From assembly GCA_964561475.1 (NCBI GenBank), contig CAZLPU010000008.1:1-64000 (forward strand): 64,000 nucleotides of DNA, in the 5' to 3' direction. The DNA comes from CAYUYV01 sp964561475. Its GTDB lineage: Bacteria; Pseudomonadota; Alphaproteobacteria; JAJFIK01. A program made the translations under genes and the position numbers. A model generated the notes under the pieces. That model made no database searches. It saw nothing but the letters and a program-made list of their open reading frames with translations, and was not told where the DNA came from. Shown here piece by piece: positions 23,937 through 32,791 of the stretch (the stretch's first letter is position 1; each line of letters begins with the position of its first letter).

Positions 23937-24908
23937 ATGGCATTGCGGGAAGCGGTGAACCGGCTCAAGGCCAGTGTCGCGGATCGGGTTGTGGGACAGG
24001 AGGCGCTGATTGAGCGCCTGTTCATTGCCCTGCTGGCGGACGGGCATCTTCTGCTGGAGGGTGCGCCGGGGCTGGCCAAGACCCGGGCCATCAAGACCCT
24101 TGCCTCAGGCATCGACTGCGACTTCCACCGGATCCAGTTCACGCCGGATCTGCTCCCCGCCGACCTTACCGGCAGTGATGTCTACCGGCCTGAAGAGGGC
24201 CGGTTTCAGTTCAACAAGGGGCCAGTGTTCCACAATCTCCTCCTGGCCGATGAGATCAACCGGGCCCCGGCCAAGGTGCAGTCAGCGCTTCTGGAGGCCA
24301 TGGAAGAACGTCAGGTGACGGTGGGGTCCACCAGCTATCCCTTGAAGGGCCTGTTCCTGGTCATGGCCACCCAGAACCCCATGGAACAGGAAGGCACTTA
24401 TCCCCTGCCCGAGGCCCAGCTCGACCGCTTCCTGCTCCATGTGAAAGTCGCCTACCCGGACAGGGCCGCAAGCCGCAAGATCCTCTCCCTGGCCCGGGGG
24501 GAGGCCCAGTCCGCCCTGGCCGCCAAGCCTGAGCCCATGCCCGCCCGCCTGACCCAGAACCAGATTTTCGATGCCCGCCGGGAAAGCCTCGGCCTGCATC
24601 TCGCCGAGGCGGTCGAGGAATACATTGTCGAACTGGTGGAAGCGACCCGGGCCCCGCAAACCTATGGCTCCGACATGGCCGGCTGGATCCGCTGGGGCGC
24701 GAGCCCCCGGGGGGCCATTGCCATGGAACGGGCAGCCCGGGCCCGGGCCTGGCTCGCGGGCCGGGATTTCGTCACACCGGAAGATGTTCAGGCCATCGCG
24801 CCGGACGCCCTGCGCCATCGGGTGGTTCTCGATTACGAAGCCCTGGCGGAAGGCGCCAGCGCGGATGCCTGTGTTACCGAACTTCTCACCCGTGTTCCCG
24901 CACCATGA
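23937..24908 (+). CDS. MoxR family AAA+ ATPase
   Basis: This is 323 residues from the ATG at 23937, preceded by AGGGGA. The AAA+ core has Walker A GAPGLAKT (near 40-47), Walker B LLLADEIN and the MoxR-typical ATQNPMEQEGTYPLPEAQLDRF. A C-terminal lid helical domain follows. MoxR ATPases act as chaperones with VWA-domain partners. It is the first gene of a six-gene run (MoxR, DUF58, DUF4381, BatA, BatB/C, BatD) joined by four- or eight-base overlaps. In known systems this set supports aerotolerance or envelope-stress resistance. Confidence 0.92.
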   Translation: MALREAVNRLKASVADRVVGQEALIERLFIALLADGHLLLEGAPGLAKTRAIKTLASGIDCDFHRIQFTPDLLPADLTGSDVYRPEEGRFQFNKGPVFHNLLLADEINRAPAKVQSALLEAMEERQVTVGSTSYPLKGLFLVMATQNPMEQEGTYPLPEAQLDRFLLHVKVAYPDRAASRKILSLARGEAQSALAAKPEPMPARLTQNQIFDARRESLGLHLAEAVEEYIVELVEATRAPQTYGSDMAGWIRWGASPRGAIAMERAARARAWLAGRDFVTPEDVQAIAPDALRHRVVLDYEALAEGASADACVTELLTRVPAP

Positions 24909-25879
24909 CCAACCCGGCCCTGCTGGAATTGCGTGAGCTTGTGACCCTGCGCGCCCGCGCGCGGGATCTGCCCCTGTCCGCCCAGGCCCGCAGCCGGTCG
25001 GTGCAGGCAGGCGGCGTGCGCTCGTCCTTCAAGGGCCGTGGGCTCGAGTTCGATCAGGTCAGAGCCTATCAGCCTACAGACGATTCCCGCATGATCGACT
25101 GGCGGGTCACCGCCCGGCGGGGCCGTCCCTATACAAAGCAGTTCTGCGAGGAGCGGGAGCGCCCTTTGCTGGTGCTGGTGGATCTGCATCCTGGCATGCG
25201 CTTTGGTACCCGCCAGCATTTCAAGTCGGTGCTCGCAGGCAAACTCACCGCCCTTCTGGCCTGGGCCGCGTCCGCCGCCGGAGACCGGGTCGGCGGTGTC
25301 GTTCAGGGGGCCGGCGGTCACCGGGAACTCAGGCCCATGGCCCGGGAACAGGGGGTCCTGTCCCTGCTCAAGGCGGTCACCACTCTCCAGCCCCGGGACA
25401 TGGCCGCCATGGAGCCCGGGCGCATGGACAAGGCCCTCGGGCGGCTCGCGCAGATCGCCCGGCCGGGCAGTCTCGTCCTGGTGATCAGCGATTTCCGGGA
25501 AGCAGGGGAAGCAGCGCCCCGACACCTGCGCGCCATTGCGCAGCACAATGATCTTGCGGGCCTGTTTGTTTCCGACCCCCTGGAAGCGGAACCGCCGAAG
25601 GGCGGCACGCTGACCTTTTCCCAAGGTCCGGGTGTCCAAGGGGCCGCCGGACGGGAACTGACCCTGGATGCAGGGCAGCCGGGAACCGCCGCCGCCTGGC
25701 GCCAGCGGTTCGCCACCCACCGGGACTCCGTATTCGGACTGTTCCGGCGCCATGGGGGCCATTGCAGCGAGATTTCCACGGCGGACGAACCGGTGCGCGC
25801 CCTGCGCCGCGCCCTCGCCGCCCGTGTCCATGGGCATGCCCCGGGGCCGCAGACACGGGAAGGGGCGGTCCGTGACTGA
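24905..25879 (+). CDS. DUF58 domain protein of the Bat operon
   Basis: This is 324 residues. The DUF58 signature is RGLEFDQVRAYQPTDDSRMIDW (residues about 41-62), followed by KQFCEERERPLLVLVDLHPGM, which resembles a VWA-like strand and metal site. DUF58 proteins are standard partners of MoxR ATPases. No transmembrane helix is evident, unlike longer DUF58 proteins. The ATG overlaps the moxR stop (ATGA), and the stop lies eight bases into the DUF4381 gene. Confidence 0.9.
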   Translation: MTNPALLELRELVTLRARARDLPLSAQARSRSVQAGGVRSSFKGRGLEFDQVRAYQPTDDSRMIDWRVTARRGRPYTKQFCEERERPLLVLVDLHPGMRFGTRQHFKSVLAGKLTALLAWAASAAGDRVGGVVQGAGGHRELRPMAREQGVLSLLKAVTTLQPRDMAAMEPGRMDKALGRLAQIARPGSLVLVISDFREAGEAAPRHLRAIAQHNDLAGLFVSDPLEAEPPKGGTLTFSQGPGVQGAAGRELTLDAGQPGTAAAWRQRFATHRDSVFGLFRRHGGHCSEISTADEPVRALRRALAARVHGHAPGPQTREGAVRD

Positions 25880-26480
25880 TCCGCTTGCCGGCCTGCGCCC
25901 CCTTCATACACCGGATCCGGTGGCCTGGTGGCCCCTGGCGCCGGGCTGGTGGCTGCTGATCATTGCGGTGCTGATCGTCATCGGCTGGGGTGTCCTCCAG
26001 TATCGCAAAGGGGCCCGGCGGCGCATGGCGCTCGCGCTCCTGCGGGGCCTTGAACAGGACGGCGCGCCGGCCGGTGCAGTCAATGTTCTTCTGAAGCGGT
26101 ATGCCCTGGCGGCCTATCCCCGCAAGGACGTGGCGTCCCTGACCGGCGCCGCATGGGTCGCCTTTCTCAGGGAACAGGCACCGAAAGCCCCCATCCCGGA
26201 TGGTCCGGCGACTGAGTTGACCCAGGCAGCCTATGCCGCTCCTGACAATGGCCCCGGCAATGACGGGGCTGATAACGACAGGCCTCACAACGACAGACTT
26301 GACAACGAAGGTCCTGGTGCTGGGGTTGCTGGTGTTTCCGGCGGGCCTGCTGCATCGCCGGATCTGTTCGATGCCGCACGCCGTTGGCTGCGCCACAACC
26401 GGCCCCAGCGGACCGGGGGCACCGCTTTCCCCATGACGAAAAAGCTTTCCGCCAAGCTCCAAGGCTGGAGGCAGCGATGA
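25872..26480 (+). CDS. DUF4381 family membrane protein
   Basis: The GTG at 25872, preceded by GGAAGGGG, gives 202 residues and overlaps the DUF58 gene by eight bases. It opens with a Pro-rich PDPVAWWPLAPGWW motif typical of DUF4381, then one membrane helix (LLIIAVLIVIGWGVL), then a cytosolic helical region with LLKRYALAAYPRKDVASLTG. Residues about 115-145 are a low-complexity Asp/Asn/Gly stretch that looks like an expanded repeat. It is the usual third gene of this operon type and probably anchors the complex. The stop overlaps batA by four bases. Confidence 0.85.
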   Translation: MTDPLAGLRPLHTPDPVAWWPLAPGWWLLIIAVLIVIGWGVLQYRKGARRRMALALLRGLEQDGAPAGAVNVLLKRYALAAYPRKDVASLTGAAWVAFLREQAPKAPIPDGPATELTQAAYAAPDNGPGNDGADNDRPHNDRLDNEGPGAGVAGVSGGPAASPDLFDAARRWLRHNRPQRTGGTAFPMTKKLSAKLQGWRQR

Positions 26481-27514
26481 TCCATTTTGAATGGCCGCTT
26501 CTCCTCCTCTCTCTGCCCCTGCCCTGGCTGATCTGGCGGTTTTTCCCGCCCGCGCCCGAGTCCGGCCAGGGTGTGCTTTTTGCTCCCTTTACCAGCGCCC
26601 TAGGGCAGAACGGCGCCACACGCAAAGGCCCCACAACCGGTGCCGACTGGCGGTTCTGGACGGCGGTGGTCGTCTGGATACTGCTCATCGGTGCAGCCGT
26701 GCGGCCCCAATGGCTGGGAGAGCCCGTGCCCATCCGGGAGGAAGGGCGCAATCTCATGCTGGCCATTGACGTTTCCGGCAGCATGGAGGCGCGGGATCTG
26801 GCCCGGGGCCGGGCCAGCCGCCTCGATGTGGTCAAGCAGGTCGCGGGGGCGTTCATCGACCGCCGGGAGGGGGACCGCATCGGCCTGATCCTGTTCGGCA
26901 GCGAGGCCTATCTGCAAAGCCCCCTCACCTTCGACCGCACTGCCGTGGCCCGGTTCCTGGGTGACGCGGTGATCGGCCTCGCCGGGCGGGAGACCGCCAT
27001 CGGGGATGCCATCGGCCTTGCCCTGCGCCGGCTGCGGGCCGCACCGGACGGAGAGACCGTTCTTATTCTGCTCACGGACGGCGCCAACACCGCCGGGGTC
27101 CTGGACCCGCTCAAGGCCGCGGAACTGGCGGCCAAGGACGGCCTGAAAGTCTACACCATCGGCGTGGGCGCCGAGCCTCGGGCGGTCAACACCATGTTCG
27201 GCAGACGGATGGCCAACCCGGCCGCGGACCTGGACGAGACCAGTCTGAGAGCCATCGCCGAGGCCACCGGGGGCCAGTATTTCCGGGCCACGGGCACGGC
27301 GTCCCTGGATCAGGTCTACCGTCAACTCGATGCCCTCGAACCGGTGCAGGGGGAAAGCCAGACCGTGCGCCCCGTGGACGAGCTGTTCATCTGGCCCCTT
27401 GGCGCCGCCCTGCTCATCACCCTCGGTCTCGCCGCTTACTCCGCTTTCGGAGAAAGCCTAGGACGCGCCGGGCTAAGACAATCCGCTTCAGCCCGGGAGG
27501 TGCACCATGGCTGA
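26477..27514 (+). CDS. batA: BatA-like VWA domain membrane protein
   Basis: This is 345 residues. N-terminal helices (EWPLLLLSLPLPWLIWRF and FWTAVVVWILLIGAAV) precede a VWA domain from about residue 92. The metal site is complete: AIDVSGSM (DxSxS), a middle Thr region around SPLTFDRT, and LLTDGANT. A last helix (WPLGAALLITLGLAAY) gives a three-helix membrane anchor. BatA forms a periplasmic-facing complex with BatB and is linked to MoxR function. It overlaps its neighbours by four and eight bases. Confidence 0.9.
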   Translation: MIHFEWPLLLLSLPLPWLIWRFFPPAPESGQGVLFAPFTSALGQNGATRKGPTTGADWRFWTAVVVWILLIGAAVRPQWLGEPVPIREEGRNLMLAIDVSGSMEARDLARGRASRLDVVKQVAGAFIDRREGDRIGLILFGSEAYLQSPLTFDRTAVARFLGDAVIGLAGRETAIGDAIGLALRRLRAAPDGETVLILLTDGANTAGVLDPLKAAELAAKDGLKVYTIGVGAEPRAVNTMFGRRMANPAADLDETSLRAIAEATGGQYFRATGTASLDQVYRQLDALEPVQGESQTVRPVDELFIWPLGAALLITLGLAAYSAFGESLGRAGLRQSASAREVHHG

Positions 27515-29534
27515 ACTTGAATGGCTGCGCCCCTGGTGGCTGCTGGCCCTGATCCCCGGCGCCCTGATTATCGCCAGTCTCTGGCGGCGCCAGGGGCAAA
27601 ACCGCACCTGGAGCGAGATGTGCGACCCGGCCCTCCTTGAGGCGCTCTGGGTGAAGCGGCCGGGCCGGGCGGCGCGCCTGCCCCTGGTCCTGCTGGGCAT
27701 CGGCTGGTGTCTTGCCTGCGTCACCCTCGCCGGACCCGTTTGGGAGAAGACCACGGTTCCGGCTTTCGAGCGGGAAGAGGCCCGGGTGATCGTGCTCGAT
27801 CTCTCCGACAGTATGAACAGCACCGATGTGGCCCCCAGCCGTCTCGCCCGGGCACGCTTCAAGGTGAGCGATGCCCTGAACCGTCTGAGCGAGGGCATGA
27901 CCGGGCTCGTGGTGTTCCGTGGCGATGCCCATATCGTCACCCCCCTGACCCGGGACACACGGACCATTGCCAATCTGATGCAGGCTCTTGCAGTGGATCT
28001 GGTGCCCGCTGAAGGAGACCGGGTGGCCCCTGCCCTTGACCTCGCCCGGGACATGCTGGGCCGGGCGGGTGGCGAGGCCCCCACCATGAACGGGTCCATT
28101 CTTCTGGTGACCGACGGGGTGTCCGATATCTCCGGTGCGCTGCGCCAGGCCAGTACCCTGCGCCAGGCGGGCCGCCCCTTGTCCGTTCTCGCCGTCGGCG
28201 CGGCGCAAACCGCCCCCCTCCAGGATCTCGCCCGCACCGGAGGTGGACAGTTCAGCCGTCTGACCCCGGACGGACGGGATCTCGACCGGGTGCTGCACGC
28301 CACGAACCGGCTGTCCGGCGCCAGACGCGCCCAGCAGGTGGATGGGGTCGAACAATGGATCGAATACGGACCCTGGGTGCTGCCGGTGTTGCTGTGCCTC
28401 GCCGCCCTGGCTTTCCGACGCGGCTGGCTTGCGGCCCTCGTGCTTTTGGCCCTGGTGCCGCGGCCCGCAGGTGTTTCGGCCGCCCAGACCGCCCTGCCAC
28501 CCTCGGCGGGCCAAGGCGACGCGACAGGCCAGGGCGAGGCGGTCAATCCGGGTCCGGTCGAGCCGGGATCGCCGGGCGGGGCTGTGACGGTGCCCACGTC
28601 GGTCTGGTCGGATCTGTGGGCCAACCGGAATCAGCAAGGCGCCCACCATCTCCAGACGGACAATCCAGAGGCCGCGGCCACCCTGTTCGAGGATCCGGCC
28701 TGGAAAGGCATGGCCCATTTCGAGGCCGGGGACTTCGAGGCTGCCGCGGAAGCCTTTGAACAGGCCGGAGATCTGACGGGTCAATACAATCGCGGCAATG
28801 CCCTTGCCAAAGCCGGCAAGCTCCAGGACGCCATCGAGGCCTATGATGCGGTGCTGGCAGAAGATCCGGATCACGAGGACGCGTCAGCCAACCGGGACCT
28901 GATCCAGTCGCTTCTGGACCAGCAGCAGCAACAGGACCAGCAAGGGAGCGGCGGAGAAAATCAGCCCCAGGATGGGGAGCAGGACGGGGATCAGGGCGAA
29001 AACAGTCAGAATCAGAACGATCAGGGCGGCGCTGACCAGCAGCAGAGCGACCAGTCCCAGGATGGTGACTCTGAGCAGAACGAACCACAGGGCGGGGAAG
29101 GCCCAGAGGATCAGGGCGATCAGAACCAGCCTGCGGAAGATCAGCCGGGAGAAGGCCAGCAGGATACCGGGACCGGCGAAGAGGACGCCTCCGAAGAAGA
29201 CACCGCCGAACAGGCCCGCCAGGATGTGGCCGGGTCTGCCGAGGAGGATCCCGCACAGGAGCAGCCCGGCACTCCGGAACCCCAGGACACTCCGGGTCAG
29301 GAAGACCCCCAGGCCAGCCCCGCCGTGCCCGGTCAGGGTGAAGAGGGTGAGGACACAGATCAACCCGCCGGTGCCGCCGGTGTCCCCGCCGGTCTTGAGG
29401 ACCAGGACCTGAGCGAAGAGGATCTGGCGGCGGAACAATGGCTGCGACAGATCCCCCAGGATCCGGCGGGGCTGTTGCGGCGGAAATTCATGCTGGAACA
29501 TATGCGCCGGCAACGGGAGGCGGAAAAGCGATGA
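27507..29534 (+). CDS. BatB/BatC fusion: VWA plus TPR membrane protein
   Basis: This is 675 residues. Residues 1-80 carry two membrane helices. The VWA domain (about 85-280) has VLDLSDSMNSTD and LVTDGVSD. After another helix (about 290-315), TPR-type repeats follow at about 390-470 (MAHFEAGDFEAAAEAFEQAGD, QYNRGNALAKAGKLQDAIEA). The last 200 residues are very rich in Gln, Asp, Glu, Pro and Gly, then a basic end. Elsewhere BatB and BatC are separate proteins; here they are one chain. The stop overlaps batD (ATGA). Confidence 0.88.
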   Translation: MAELEWLRPWWLLALIPGALIIASLWRRQGQNRTWSEMCDPALLEALWVKRPGRAARLPLVLLGIGWCLACVTLAGPVWEKTTVPAFEREEARVIVLDLSDSMNSTDVAPSRLARARFKVSDALNRLSEGMTGLVVFRGDAHIVTPLTRDTRTIANLMQALAVDLVPAEGDRVAPALDLARDMLGRAGGEAPTMNGSILLVTDGVSDISGALRQASTLRQAGRPLSVLAVGAAQTAPLQDLARTGGGQFSRLTPDGRDLDRVLHATNRLSGARRAQQVDGVEQWIEYGPWVLPVLLCLAALAFRRGWLAALVLLALVPRPAGVSAAQTALPPSAGQGDATGQGEAVNPGPVEPGSPGGAVTVPTSVWSDLWANRNQQGAHHLQTDNPEAAATLFEDPAWKGMAHFEAGDFEAAAEAFEQAGDLTGQYNRGNALAKAGKLQDAIEAYDAVLAEDPDHEDASANRDLIQSLLDQQQQQDQQGSGGENQPQDGEQDGDQGENSQNQNDQGGADQQQSDQSQDGDSEQNEPQGGEGPEDQGDQNQPAEDQPGEGQQDTGTGEEDASEEDTAEQARQDVAGSAEEDPAQEQPGTPEPQDTPGQEDPQASPAVPGQGEEGEDTDQPAGAAGVPAGLEDQDLSEEDLAAEQWLRQIPQDPAGLLRRKFMLEHMRRQREAEKR

Positions 29535-31441
29535 GCCGTGCGATCCATCCCATTCTGATCATCACCGTTCTGGTCTTCGGATTGGCGATCCAGAGCCTGT
29601 CCAGTCCGGCCTTCGCCGCGGCGGAAGCGAGGCTTGACCGCAGCCGGATCGGTCTGGGAGAAACCCTGATCCTGCGTCTTGAAACGGACAATCAGCGGGC
29701 GGACCGACCGGACCTCAGTCCCCTTGAGGCGGATTTCGATATTCTGAATGTCTCCACCAGCCAGCAGACCAACATCATCAATGGGCAGGTGGACGCCCGC
29801 CTCACCTGGACCCTCACCCTGAGCCCGAAACGCCAGGGGCAGCTTACGGTGCCTGCCCTGACGATTGCGGGTGAGCGCACCACACCCCAGAGCGTCGAAG
29901 TCGTGGAAGGTCAGACCCAGGGGATGGACATCGCCCGGGACATTCAGGTGGAAACGTCGCTCACCCCGGAGTCCGGTTATGTTCAGGGCATGATCCGGTA
30001 CACGGTGCGCATTTTCACGGCCCTGCGCCTCTCCGATGCAAGCCTCACGGAACCGGAAATCGAGAACGCCATCGTCCAGCGCCTGGGAGAGGATCAGTCC
30101 AGTGTGGTGCAGAAGGACAACCGGACCTTTCAGCTTTATGAGCGCACCTATGCCATCTTCCCCCAGGAAAGCGGCACACTGACCATCCCTGAAGTCGTCC
30201 TGGATGCCCAGATCCCGGTGCAGCAGCGCCCGGGTGCGAGCCGCCGGGATACCCTGTTCGGCAATCTGTTCGACACCCACATGCGACAGGTCCGATTGCG
30301 GGGGGAGGCACGCACGGTCCAGGTCGCGCCCCGTCCCGACGGCATCGCCAGCCGTGACTGGTTGCCCGCCCAGGACCTGACCTTGAGGGAAGACTGGCTG
30401 CCCGCTGGCGGATCGGTGCGGGTGGGCGAGCCTTTGACCAGGACCGTTCGTATGCGGGCAATCGGGCTCACCGGTGCCCAGTTGCCGGATATTCCAGCGG
30501 CTGATCTGGAGGGCACCGGTGTCTATCCGGATCAGGCTTCGGCGGAGACGACGGTCAATGCCCGCATCCTGGCGGGGGAACGCACCCAGGCCATTTCCTA
30601 TGTGCCGAGCCGTCCGGGCCTTTTGACGATCCCGGCCATCGCAGTCTCCTGGTGGGATGTCACCAACAGCGAAGTGAAAACCGCCACCCTGCCCGCCCGG
30701 GAGATCCAGGTGCTGCCCGCCGACGGAACCGCCTCTACGGGTCTCAGCGCACAGCCCCCGGCACCGCCCGCGTCGCCCAGAACCCCGGATGCGAACGGGC
30801 CGGGCGGGCCTGAATTTCCGGGATCTGAACACCAAGGCCAGGGCAATGCGCGCGCTCAGCAGAACACGCCGTCTGCGGAGGCCTTGCCCAGCGGCGGACC
30901 ATCCGAAGGCAGCTCCCGCCAGTCCACCAGCGGGACTGCGCCGAACAGCCCGATATGGGTCTGGGTGAGCGCCGGTCTTGCCGTTCTTTGGCTTGGGACG
31001 GCCGGTCTGTGGTTTCAGGAGCGCCGCAGACGGGTCCGCCCTGCCGATCCAGGCTCGCCCAATGCATTTGCCCTGGAACAGAACCACCACCCTCTGGCCG
31101 GATCGGCCCGGAAACTGTTCCTTCAGGCCTGTGAGGAGGGAGATGCCCCGGCGGCCCGGCGTCATCTTCTGGCCTGGTCCCGGTATCATTGGCGGGACCA
31201 TCCGCCCAAGGGCATGGACGATGTCGCGGCGCGCCTGGAGGACAACGCAGCACGATCCGCCCTGGGCAGTCTTCAGAAAGCCCTGTACGGACCATCCGGA
31301 TCTCAATGGGACGGAACCCGCCTTGCCGAAACGCTCAAAGCCCTGCCGCCATCCGGCAAAAACAGCAAGGATCCGCGGGGAGCGCTGCCGACACTTTATC
31401 CCGACGCAGCGCCCCAACCCCAGATCATGAACCGCCGGTGA
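29531..31441 (+). CDS. batD: BatD-like exported membrane protein
   Basis: This is 636 residues from the ATG overlapping the previous stop. It has a signal peptide ending near SPAFA-AA, then the BatD first Ig-like domain (LDRSRIGLGETLILRLETDN, then SQQTNIINGQVDARLTWTL). The middle contains more beta domains, and a Pro/Ser-rich linker leads to a C-terminal membrane helix (WVWVSAGLAVLWLGTAGLW) and a small cytosolic helical domain. BatD is the usual end gene of Bat operons. No terminator was found in the short gap before the convergent gene. Confidence 0.88.
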   Translation: MSRAIHPILIITVLVFGLAIQSLSSPAFAAAEARLDRSRIGLGETLILRLETDNQRADRPDLSPLEADFDILNVSTSQQTNIINGQVDARLTWTLTLSPKRQGQLTVPALTIAGERTTPQSVEVVEGQTQGMDIARDIQVETSLTPESGYVQGMIRYTVRIFTALRLSDASLTEPEIENAIVQRLGEDQSSVVQKDNRTFQLYERTYAIFPQESGTLTIPEVVLDAQIPVQQRPGASRRDTLFGNLFDTHMRQVRLRGEARTVQVAPRPDGIASRDWLPAQDLTLREDWLPAGGSVRVGEPLTRTVRMRAIGLTGAQLPDIPAADLEGTGVYPDQASAETTVNARILAGERTQAISYVPSRPGLLTIPAIAVSWWDVTNSEVKTATLPAREIQVLPADGTASTGLSAQPPAPPASPRTPDANGPGGPEFPGSEHQGQGNARAQQNTPSAEALPSGGPSEGSSRQSTSGTAPNSPIWVWVSAGLAVLWLGTAGLWFQERRRRVRPADPGSPNAFALEQNHHPLAGSARKLFLQACEEGDAPAARRHLLAWSRYHWRDHPPKGMDDVAARLEDNAARSALGSLQKALYGPSGSQWDGTRLAETLKALPPSGKNSKDPRGALPTLYPDAAPQPQIMNRR

Positions 31442-31486
31442 TCGTACCAGCGTAGACACCGGCGTGACGGAGCGCGCAAGGCACTG

Positions 31487-32023
31487 TCAGACATTGCGCA
31501 CATCATCGCCGTCATCATCGTCGCCTTGGCCCAAAGCGTTGCGCACTTTCGGCATCCAGAACAGCCAGAAGAGCAGAAAGAGGACAAGGTTGAGGATCGT
31601 TTCCATCCAGAGATTCTGATGCAGGATGGCACTGTCACCGCCGAACAGATCCAGGAGCAACTGCCGGTAAACGGTGATCACCCGATTCCCCGCCCCGGCG
31701 TCCGTCAAAGCCACGACATCAATCCCGGCCAGATGACCGAACAGGCTGAGCCCGCCCGCGACGAACAGGAATGTCAGCCCGGCAATCGTAAGATTGAAAA
31801 TGGTCGCGATCACAAGATCGGGTCCGTCAATACCCTGATTGACGGCACTCACGGCGGCGTGGAACATCAGGATGCCGTTGGAGACAACGATGAATGCGAA
31901 ATAGAGATTGGAAACCATCAGATAGTCCAGACCGACCAGTCCGGAGAGGATCGCCACCACGACGAAAGCATTGAAAAACGGACCAATCGACAAAATTGCA
32001 GATCTGACTTGTACGAACGACAT
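31487..32023 (-). CDS. Multi-pass membrane protein, unknown function
   Basis: This is 178 residues. About four hydrophobic segments are visible: FFNAFVVVAILSGLVGLDYL, YFAFIVVSNGILMFHAAVS, LTIAGLTFLFVAGGLSLFG and LNLVLFLLFWLFWM. It ends in an acidic tail (QGDDDDGDD). No export signal separate from the first helix is seen. I do not recognise the family. It is convergent with batD, and its upstream side faces the repeat-rich intergenic block. Confidence 0.7.
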   Translation of the reverse strand: MSFVQVRSAILSIGPFFNAFVVVAILSGLVGLDYLMVSNLYFAFIVVSNGILMFHAAVSAVNQGIDGPDLVIATIFNLTIAGLTFLFVAGGLSLFGHLAGIDVVALTDAGAGNRVITVYRQLLLDLFGGDSAILHQNLWMETILNLVLFLLFWLFWMPKVRNALGQGDDDDGDDVRNV

Positions 32024-32116
32024 TATCCCCTCCCCACTCCCCCTCTTGCCGAACCCGCCTTCCGGGCCAAAGGCACACGAGATGGGAAACCAATATTCTC
32101 CAAACGGATGATAGAC

Positions 32117-32186
32117 TAGAGCATGAGGCGTTTAATCCGCATCATGCTCAAGGCCGCGACTGCGGTCCGGCGCCACTGCGCCGCCC
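32117..32186. repeat. Dispersed 70-bp palindromic repeat, copy 2
   Basis: This matches the reverse complement of bases 1-70 at 69 of 70 positions. The hairpin arms are GAGCATGA (32119-32126) and TCATGCTC (32142-32149); a GC-rich tail with GGCGCC follows. Left of 32117 the two copies diverge at once, which marks a repeat boundary. Confidence 0.88.
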
Positions 32187-32221
32187 TCGCGGAGGCGCCT
32201 CGCGCCGTGAGCGAAAAGAAC

Positions 32222-32276
32222 TAGAGCGGCGGCCACCTTGTTTAAAGGTGATCGTGATTTTGCGCCCGCCGCTCTA
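32222..32276. repeat. Nested palindromic element with TAGAGC ends
   Basis: Outer arms TAGAGCGGCGG (32222-32232) and CCGCCGCTCTA (32266-32276) pair perfectly over 11 bases. A smaller inner hairpin, CACCTT (32234-32239) with AAGGTG (32245-32250), lies within. It shares the TAGAGC end with the 70-base repeat nearby but is otherwise different. Confidence 0.75.
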
Positions 32277-32397
32277 AACGGGATGAACGTCTGACCGGGC
32301 CATGTGATCCAGACCCATCAACCACGACCCTCTCACACAATCAGGCTCATATCCGGCCCGGACAATGGCATTGCGACGTGGGTTGCGCCGAGGATCA

Positions 32398-32532
32398 TCA
32401 CGCTGAACGCCTCGGACGGTTCTCCATCTCAGCCGCGCGCTTTTTCTTGTTGCGGGCATAAAAATACTTGTAGCCGTCCACGACCGGAGCAGCACCGATA
32501 AATCTCAGGAAAACCATGACCGACTTCGCCAT
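32398..32532 (-). CDS. Possible small protein, 44 residues
   Basis: The ATG at 32532 follows GGAGAAGG at a suitable distance. The product has a hydrophobic first half (VMVFLRFIGAAP) and a strongly basic second half (YARNKKKR). It resembles no family I know. The frame extends upstream to 32610 without a better ribosome site. It may be a real small membrane-associated protein or the remnant of a longer gene; the only support is the ribosome site and composition. Confidence 0.3.
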   Translation of the reverse strand: MAKSVMVFLRFIGAAPVVDGYKYFYARNKKKRAAEMENRPRRSA

Positions 32533-32791
32533 GAACGCCTTCTCCACCTGAAGGCCCGCCCATGAGACACGGAGGCGGGCAACCTTCACCCAGTACGGCG
32601 CGCCACTCATCCAGGCTGGAGCATGTGTCAGACTACGGATACTTGGATGGACGGGAGCCGCAACGCTAGGGTTGTTATACCATCACAGACAGTATCAAAA
32701 CAAGAATGGCGCACGGAGCCGGGACGTGAGGCTCCATGGTCCGACTTTTTGCGCCATTCCCGGCCGTGCCTGTCGGCAGCGGTGCCGAAAG

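Larger units (their letters stand above)
32024..32397. other. Intergenic block with two palindromic repeat elements
   Basis: This stretch has no supported gene. It contains the second copy of the 70-base dispersed repeat (32117-32186), a second palindromic element (32222-32276) and, beyond 32280, sequence in which I see nothing specific. Confidence 0.65.

Noticed and set aside
29360..31459. Leftward open frame of about 699 codons opposite batD
   Set aside because: Composition is Arg/Gly/Pro-heavy as in antisense shadows; batD has clear signal, domain and overlap evidence.
1..32186. The two 70-bp inverted repeats as ends of a 32-kb transposon or island
   Set aside because: No transposase or integrase lies between them, the interior contains core genes (T2SS, Bat operon), and the repeats look like short intergenic elements.
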